Part shown: positions 59,074 through 64,000 of the stretch, piece after piece
How positions within the stretch are numbered: position 1 is the first letter of the stretch
How the letters are laid out: the number at the start of each line of letters is the position of its first letter
Assembly (NCBI RefSeq): GCF_014647835.1
Contig: NZ_BMPY01000007.1
Location: 62,001 to 126,000 of the forward strand
Reading direction: 5' to 3'
Source: Microbispora rosea subsp. aerata
GTDB lineage: Bacteria > Actinomycetota > Actinomycetes > Streptosporangiales > Streptosporangiaceae
Length of the DNA: 64,000 bases
Program-made: the position numbers and the translations under genes
The notes under the pieces: generated by a model
The model's input: only the letters and a program-made list of their open reading frames with translations
Databases searched by the model: none
Told to the model about the DNA's origin: nothing

Positions 59074-60444
59074 GTGCGCGTACACGACTCGCTGGTGGAG
59101 TTGATAGGCAACACCCCGCTCGTCCGGTTGCGCAAGGTCACAGCGGGCGCGCCCGCCCAGGTGCTGGCCAAGGTGGAGTACTTCAACCCCGGCGGGTCGG
59201 TGAAGGACCGCATCGCCGTCCGGATGATCGAGGCGGCAGAGCGGAGCGGCGCGCTGAAGCCCGGCGGCACGATCGTCGAGCCGACCTCCGGCAACACCGG
59301 CGTGGGCCTGGCCATCGTGGCGCAGGAGAAGGGCTACCGCTGCGTGTTCGTCTGCCCGGACAAAGTCGCCCAGGACAAGATCAACGTGCTCCGGGCGTAC
59401 GGCGCGGAGGTCGTCGTCTGCCCGACCGCGGTCTCTCCCGACCACCCCGACTCCTATTACTCGGTGTCGGACCGGCTGGCCCGCGAGATCCCGAACGCGT
59501 GGAAGCCCGACCAGTATTCCAACCCCGAGAACCCGGCGAGCCACTACCACTCCACCGGGCCGGAGATCTGGGAGCAGACCGAGGGCAAGATCACCCACTT
59601 CGTCGCCGGCGTCGGCACCGGCGGGACGATCAGCGGCACCGGGAAGTACCTCAAGGAGGTCTCCGGCGGCCGGGTGAAGGTCATCGGCGCCGACCCCGTC
59701 GGCTCGGTCTACTCCGGCGGCACCGGCCGTCCGTACCTGGTCGAGGGCGTGGGCGAGGACATCTGGCCCGCCACGTACGACACCTCGATCTGCGACGAGA
59801 TCATCGCGGTCTCCGACAAGGACTCCTTCGGCATGACCCGCAGGCTCGCCCGCGAGGAGGCGCTGCTCGTCGGCGGCTCGTGCGGCATGGCGGTGGTGGC
59901 GGCCGTGCGGGTGGCCCAGGCGGCCGGGCCGGACGACGTCGTGGTCGTGCTGCTGCCGGACGGCGGCCGCGGCTACCTGTCGAAGATCTTCAACGACGAG
60001 TGGATGGCCGACTACGGATTCCTCACCGAGCCGAGTGAGGAGGGCCTGGTCGGCGACGTGCTGGGCCGCAAGGCGTCGGGACTGCCCGAGTTCGTCCATG
60101 TTCACCCGCACGAGTCGGTCGGCACCGCGATCTCGATCATGCGGGAGTACAACGTTTCCCAGCTTCCGGTGATGAAGGAGGAGCCGCCGGTCATGGCGGC
60201 CGAGGTCATCGGCTCGATCGTGGAGCGCGACCTGCTGGAGGGCCTGTATCGGGGCCGGGTGCGGGCGGAGGACGAGATCGGCGGCCACATGTCCGCGCCG
60301 CTGCCCATGATCGGGTTCGGCGAACCGGTGGCCCGGGCGGTCGAGGCGCTGGAGAAGGCCGACGCCGCCGTGGTGCTTGACGACGGCAAGCCGGTGGGCA
60401 TGGTCACCCGCCAGGACCTGCTGGCCTTCCTCGCCAACCACTGA
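59074..60444 (+). CDS. cbs: Cystathionine beta-synthase
   Basis: Joins serine (or cysteine thiol acceptors) and homocysteine to give cystathionine, or makes cysteine from homocysteine in reverse transsulfuration. The PLP lysine K44 is in NPGGSVKDR, the substrate loop is TSGNTG and GTGGTISGTGKYL binds phosphate. Two CBS domains fill residues 335-455 and may bind nucleotides or SAM. GTG at 59074 is the likely start (family begins RVHDSLVELIGNTP; AAGGTGGT is the site). Followed by metB-like gene. Confidence 0.93.
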   Translation: MRVHDSLVELIGNTPLVRLRKVTAGAPAQVLAKVEYFNPGGSVKDRIAVRMIEAAERSGALKPGGTIVEPTSGNTGVGLAIVAQEKGYRCVFVCPDKVAQDKINVLRAYGAEVVVCPTAVSPDHPDSYYSVSDRLAREIPNAWKPDQYSNPENPASHYHSTGPEIWEQTEGKITHFVAGVGTGGTISGTGKYLKEVSGGRVKVIGADPVGSVYSGGTGRPYLVEGVGEDIWPATYDTSICDEIIAVSDKDSFGMTRRLAREEALLVGGSCGMAVVAAVRVAQAAGPDDVVVVLLPDGGRGYLSKIFNDEWMADYGFLTEPSEEGLVGDVLGRKASGLPEFVHVHPHESVGTAISIMREYNVSQLPVMKEEPPVMAAEVIGSIVERDLLEGLYRGRVRAEDEIGGHMSAPLPMIGFGEPVARAVEALEKADAAVVLDDGKPVGMVTRQDLLAFLANH

Positions 60445-60538
60445 GCCGGCCACTGAATCGGCCACTCCGCCGACCACCACGCCGCCCGGCCCGCCCGGCC
60501 GCCGGGACCAGGTGGGCCGGGCGGCTACGCTCGTCCCC

Positions 60539-61678
60539 ATGAACCATGGTTTCGAGACGCTGGCCATCCACGCGGGCCAGGAGGCGGACCCGCACACGGG
60601 GGCCGTCGTTCCTCCCATATACGCCGTGTCCACCTACAAGCAGGACGGCGTGGGCGGCCTGCGGGCGGGATACGAGTACAGCCGGTCGGCCAACCCGACC
60701 AGGACCGCCCTGGAGGAGGCGCTCGCCGCCGTCGAGGGCGGCGTGCGCGGGCTGGCCTTCGCGTCGGGCCTCGCCGCCGAGGACACGCTCCTGCGCACGG
60801 TCTGCAAGCCCGGCGACCACGTGGTGATCCCGAACGACGCGTACGGCGGGACCTACCGGCTGTTCTCCCGGGTGCTCAAGGAGTGGGGGGTCTCCTTCGA
60901 CCCGGTGCCGCTCGGCGACCCGGACGCGGTCCGCGCCGCCGTACGGCCGGAGACGAAGGCGATCTGGGTGGAGACGCCCACCAACCCGCTGCTGAACGTC
61001 GCGGACATCGCCGTGCTCGCGGACATCGCCCACGACGGCGGCGCGGTGCTGGTGGTGGACAACACCTTCGCCTCGCCGTACCTGCAGCAGCCGCTCAGCC
61101 TGGGCGCGGACGTGGTGGTCCACTCGACGACCAAGTATGTCGGCGGCCACTCCGACGTGGTCGGCGGCGCGCTGGTGACCCGGTCGGCGGACCTCGGCGA
61201 GCGGCTGGCCTACCACCAGAACTCGATGGGCGCGGTGGCCGGGCCGTTCGACGCCTGGCTCACGCTGCGCGGCCTCAAGACGCTGAGCGTGCGCATGGAG
61301 CGGCACTGCGACAACGCCGAGCGCGTGGTCGACCTGCTGCTTTCGCACCCGAAGGTCGTCCAGGTGCTCTATCCGGGCCTGCCCGAGCACCCCGGCCACG
61401 AGATCGCGGCCAAGCAGATGCGGCGCTTCGGCGGGATGGTGTCGTTCCGCGTCGAGGGCGGCGAGGAGGCCGCCGTCGAGATCTGCAACCGGGCCAAGCT
61501 GTTCACGCTCGGGGAGTCGCTCGGCGGCGTCGAGTCGCTGATCGAGCACCCCGGCCGGATGACCCACGCGTCGGCCGCCGGGTCGCCGCTGGAGGTCCCC
61601 GCCGACCTGGTGCGCCTGTCGGTCGGCATCGAGACCGTCGACGACCTGCTGGCCGACCTCTCCCAGGCCCTGGGCTGA
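60539..61678 (+). CDS. Cystathionine gamma-synthase/lyase
   Basis: A 379-residue PLP enzyme of the Cys/Met family. The lysine K199 is in VVVHSTTKYVGGHSD, with YEYSRSANPTR (substrate) and the conserved ESLGGVESLIEHPGRMTHAS end. Together with CBS it interconverts cysteine and homocysteine; whether it runs as synthase or lyase cannot be read. ATG at 60539 has almost no leader. A 94-base gap separates it from CBS. Confidence 0.93.
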   Translation: MNHGFETLAIHAGQEADPHTGAVVPPIYAVSTYKQDGVGGLRAGYEYSRSANPTRTALEEALAAVEGGVRGLAFASGLAAEDTLLRTVCKPGDHVVIPNDAYGGTYRLFSRVLKEWGVSFDPVPLGDPDAVRAAVRPETKAIWVETPTNPLLNVADIAVLADIAHDGGAVLVVDNTFASPYLQQPLSLGADVVVHSTTKYVGGHSDVVGGALVTRSADLGERLAYHQNSMGAVAGPFDAWLTLRGLKTLSVRMERHCDNAERVVDLLLSHPKVVQVLYPGLPEHPGHEIAAKQMRRFGGMVSFRVEGGEEAAVEICNRAKLFTLGESLGGVESLIEHPGRMTHASAAGSPLEVPADLVRLSVGIETVDDLLADLSQALG

Positions 61679-61684
61679 GCCGCC

Positions 61685-62896
61685 CTAGCACCCGCTCCGC
61701 GTCGGGGCCGTACGCTCCGGCGCGGTGCGGCGGGCGGAAGCCACCCACCGCTCGCACAGCAGAGCGGCGAGCGCCGTGGCGGTCAGCAGCGCGCCGGCCA
61801 CGGTCACGCTGCGCACGCCCGTGTGGTCGATGAGCGCGCCGCCGAGCAGCGAGCCGCCCGCGATGCCGGTGTTGAAGGCCACCCCGACGATTGCCGTGGC
61901 GATGTCGGTGCTGCCGGGGGCCACCTGCAGGCTGCGGCCGCCGATGGCCGCCGCCAGCGCGCTGAACGACATGCCCGTCACGCAGACGGCCACCACCGCC
62001 ACCGGCTGCAGGGCGCCCAGGGCGTACAGGACGAGCAGCGCGCACGTGATGAGGGCCAGCGGCCCGATGAGAGCGGTCCTCGGCCTGCTGTCGACCACCC
62101 GCCCGATCAGGATCGTCCCCGCGACCCCGGAGATCCCGGCCGCGAGGAGCAGCGGGCTGAGCGCGGCGGGGGAGAAGCCGCCGAACTCCAGCAGGAACGG
62201 CGTGATGTAGGTGTACGCGGTGAGGTGGCCGCCCACGCCGACGAAGGTGACGACGATGAGCAGCGCGAAGCGGCGCGCGTCCGGGGTCGTGCCGCGTCCC
62301 GCCTCGCGCCGGTCGGCGCCCACCTGCCCGCGGCCGGGCAAGAGCGCCGCCAGGGTGACGCACGTGACCAGGCCGACCGCGGCGGCCAGGGCGAACGCGG
62401 CCCGCCAGCCGACCTGCTGGCCGACCCAGGTGCCGGTCGGCACGCCGAGGACCGGCCCGAGTGCGCTGCCGATCGACATCCGGGCGATCGCGCGTCCCCG
62501 GAACTCCGGAGGGAACATCGCCGCCGCGGCCGGGGCCGCGACGGCCCAAAACAGCGCCTGGGTGGCCGCGACCAGCAGCCGGGCGGCCAGCAGCGTCGGA
62601 TAGTTCGGCGCCACGGCGGTGAGCAGCATCCCCGCGACGAAGACGGCCAGCGTGACGGTGAGCACCCTGCGCCGTGGCACCCGCTGGGTCAGGCGGGTGA
62701 GCGGCAGCGACGCCAGCACCACGACCACGGCGTACCCGGTGACGAGCAGGCCGGTCTCGGACGGCGACCGGTCCAGGTCGGCCGCGATCACCGTGAGCAG
62801 GCCGATGGGCAGCACCTCTGCGGTGACGTAGGTGAAGGCGCCGACGGCGAGGGCGACTAGCGCCCACGCTGCCCGGCGTCGCGTCGTAGGGTGCAC
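61685..62896 (-). CDS. MFS transporter, DHA1 (sugar/drug efflux) type
   Basis: A 403-residue protein with 12 predicted helices, similar to SotB/AraJ efflux proteins (TYVTAEVLPIGLLTVIAADLDRSPSETGLLVTGYAVVVVLASLPLTRL). GTG at 62896 follows GAGGG. Ends six bases from the convergent transsulfuration gene. Substrate unknown. Confidence 0.9.
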   Translation of the reverse strand: MHPTTRRRAAWALVALAVGAFTYVTAEVLPIGLLTVIAADLDRSPSETGLLVTGYAVVVVLASLPLTRLTQRVPRRRVLTVTLAVFVAGMLLTAVAPNYPTLLAARLLVAATQALFWAVAAPAAAAMFPPEFRGRAIARMSIGSALGPVLGVPTGTWVGQQVGWRAAFALAAAVGLVTCVTLAALLPGRGQVGADRREAGRGTTPDARRFALLIVVTFVGVGGHLTAYTYITPFLLEFGGFSPAALSPLLLAAGISGVAGTILIGRVVDSRPRTALIGPLALITCALLVLYALGALQPVAVVAVCVTGMSFSALAAAIGGRSLQVAPGSTDIATAIVGVAFNTGIAGGSLLGGALIDHTGVRSVTVAGALLTATALAALLCERWVASARRTAPERTAPTRSGC

Positions 62897-63027
62897 CCGG
62901 CCCTCTTTCCCTGTTCTCGTCTAACGACGTTTTATCGGATATTTGGGGAAAAGGGAGGGCCTAAGGGATATCTGACAAATGCCGCCTGTCGCGAGCAGGG
63001 CGTTCTTTGTCAGACTCGGCGGATATT

Positions 63028-63459
63028 TCAGGGATTAAAGAAGACCATCAGGAAGAGGATGACGAGCCAGATCAGGGCGCTGATGCCGGACAGCGCCGCG
63101 ATACGCCCGGTCTGCACCTTCGCGTCATCCTCGGACGACTCGCTAGCCAGCGCCGCGATGGCCGTACGCTGGTCCCGTTCGACGATCACCAGCAGGACGG
63201 CCCCGACGACGAACAGCGTCATCGACACCGACAGGTATGGCGCGCCGAGCGCGCTGCGGCCGAGCAGGAGGCCGAACAGGAAGACTCCGAGCGTGAGCAG
63301 GCCGAACAGCCGCGTCGCGCGGTGCAGATAACGCAGCACGTTCACGTCACGCGCCCGGATGTAGCGCGGGGTGACGCTCGTGACCGCCGTCAGCGGACCG
63401 AGCGCGAAGATCGCGAACCCAATGTGCAGCCACAGCAGCAGATGGTCGAGAGGCGACAT
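63028..63459 (-). CDS. Four-helix membrane protein of unknown function
   Basis: A 143-residue protein with four membrane helices (about 6-24, 48-66, 73-92, 122-141). It resembles the small DUF2269-like membrane proteins in layout, but I cannot name the family with confidence. The long loop holds acidic residues (SESSEDDAK). Confidence 0.75.
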   Translation of the reverse strand: MSPLDHLLLWLHIGFAIFALGPLTAVTSVTPRYIRARDVNVLRYLHRATRLFGLLTLGVFLFGLLLGRSALGAPYLSVSMTLFVVGAVLLVIVERDQRTAIAALASESSEDDAKVQTGRIAALSGISALIWLVILFLMVFFNP

Positions 63460-63538
63460 GGGCAGAGGCTATCGCCTGGCTGATCGGCTCCGCAGTCGCC
63501 CGGACGCGCCGGCGCGGGGCGCGTCGGACGCCGCGGAG

Positions 63539-63631
63539 TCACTTGCGGCGACGGGGACGGTTGTGCACCGCCAACTCGAACAGCACCGTCGTGAGGATCA
63601 TGAGGACGACGAGGCCGACCGCTGCGAACAT
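63539..63631 (-). CDS. Small single-pass membrane protein (30 aa)
   Basis: A very short gene: ATG at 63631, stop at 63539, with AAGGAG seven bases upstream. The product has one hydrophobic helix (residues 2-19) and a basic end (NRPRRRK), so the N-terminus would lie outside. It could modulate a membrane complex. The strong ribosome binding site and codon bias support it, though no homologue can be checked here. Confidence 0.6.
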   Translation of the reverse strand: MFAAVGLVVLMILTTVLFELAVHNRPRRRK

Positions 63632-63904
63632 GGGAGCGCTCCTTCCACCCGCATGTGGAACGACCAGCGCGAACAGGGGAATGCCTGTTTATCGTCCGCC
63701 GATTGCAACCCGGTCGGCAATCGATTATCAACCCTCCGGATTAGTCGCGGACTCCCCGGATCACGGCCGCCGTCTCCCTTGCCGGTGGCCGTTACCCGGT
63801 GCTTTTCCGGTCTCCGCTCGCCCCGCGGCGTCTCATCCGCCCCCGATTCACGCCGGTATGCCTAGCCATGCCCGCATCTCACGCGGTCAATCGCCGCGCC
63901 GCGA
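63632..63904. other. Intergenic region upstream of the small membrane protein
   Basis: No gene is seen. CGATTGC and GCAATCG (about 63693-63716) form an inverted repeat with 7-bp arms around ten bases, possibly in the promoter of the 30-residue protein. Confidence 0.4.
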
Positions 63905-64000
63905 TCACACCGGCCAACGGTCGGCGTCCTCCGGATCGGGGATTCGGCGCAGCGCGTGAAAGGTCCCCGCGAGCAGGAGGGTGACGCTGACGCCGACGGA
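63905..64000 (-). CDS. C-terminal end of an unidentified protein (partial)
   Basis: The minus strand is open from the right edge to a TGA at 63905 and ends TLLLAGTFHALRRIPDPEDADRWPV. A hydrophobic stretch before a polar tail fits the end of a small membrane protein. The rest lies outside the window. Confidence 0.5.
   Translation of the reverse strand, partial: SVGVSVTLLLAGTFHALRRIPDPEDADRWPV

Noticed and set aside
63390-63731. Minus-strand frame starting upstream of the 30-residue gene
   Set aside because: Its composition is a shadow of the neighbouring genes, and the 30-codon frame has the better ribosome binding site.

Overview
The window is GC-rich throughout (roughly 70% by eye), has dense overlapping genes and many GTG starts, and carries genes typical of spore-forming actinobacteria: an F420-type PPOX protein, type-5 uracil-DNA glycosylase, ECF sigma factors, P450, PadR/HAAS pair and Rex operators. 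A member of the Streptosporangiaceae or a close relative is my best guess; nothing here fixes the genus. Genes are cut at both ends (cysD on the left, an unidentified minus-strand gene on the right).

Region 1 (1-28.2 kb) looks like a sulfated cell-surface polysaccharide locus that has been interrupted by other genes. Sulfate activation lies at both edges: cysD/cysN (ATP sulfurylase) at 1-1.5 kb and a CysC-type APS kinase at 27.0-28.2 kb. Between them are three unrelated PAPS-type sulfotransferases (5.3, 18.0 and 20.4 kb), a GT2 and a WecG/TagA-type glycosyltransferase, a Wzx-like flippase, a Wzy-like polymerase/ligase, a Wzz-like chain-length protein with a degenerate kinase-like tail, a sugar/APH-type kinase and a GH26-like secreted glycosidase. 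Six minus-strand genes (25.4 to 18.0 kb) are coupled by short overlaps into one operon. Five of the polysaccharide genes carry short in-frame tandem repeats (12, 15 or 18 bp units), which suggests length-variable proteins.

The two halves are separated (8.1-18.0 kb) by regulators and transporters, folate one-carbon genes (folD, fchA) and an island-like stretch: a Fic enzyme behind two matched inverted repeats, a toxin-antitoxin-like pair, a GntR regulator followed by a UTRA-only protein, and two small unknown genes. A folE/FAD-reductase operon opposite an Fe-S-type regulator lies at 1.8-4.6 kb, next to what looks like a solo right end of an IS200/IS605 element.

Region 2 (28.3-43 kb) is mostly housekeeping: an ECF sigma factor with its membrane partner, a methyltransferase, mfd, a SurA-like lipoprotein, MazG, enolase, FtsB/DivIC, DUF501, Ppx/GppA, then a PadR-HAAS pair. 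Several intergenic gaps here hold degenerate tandem or spaced repeats.

Region 3 (43.6-64 kb) holds a P450, UDGb, NDH-2 with two perfect Rex-type operators, an unusual tRNA with anticodon UAA and a short variable loop, HxlR and two thiolases, a ribbon-helix-helix/Clp-N protein coupled to an asparaginase, an orphan histidine kinase overlapping that asparaginase on the opposite strand, BI-1/YccA, small DUF4287 and PPOX proteins, a PQQ-type lipoprotein, an SGNH hydrolase, the transsulfuration pair (CBS, cystathionine gamma-synthase), an MFS exporter and membrane proteins, including a 30-residue one.
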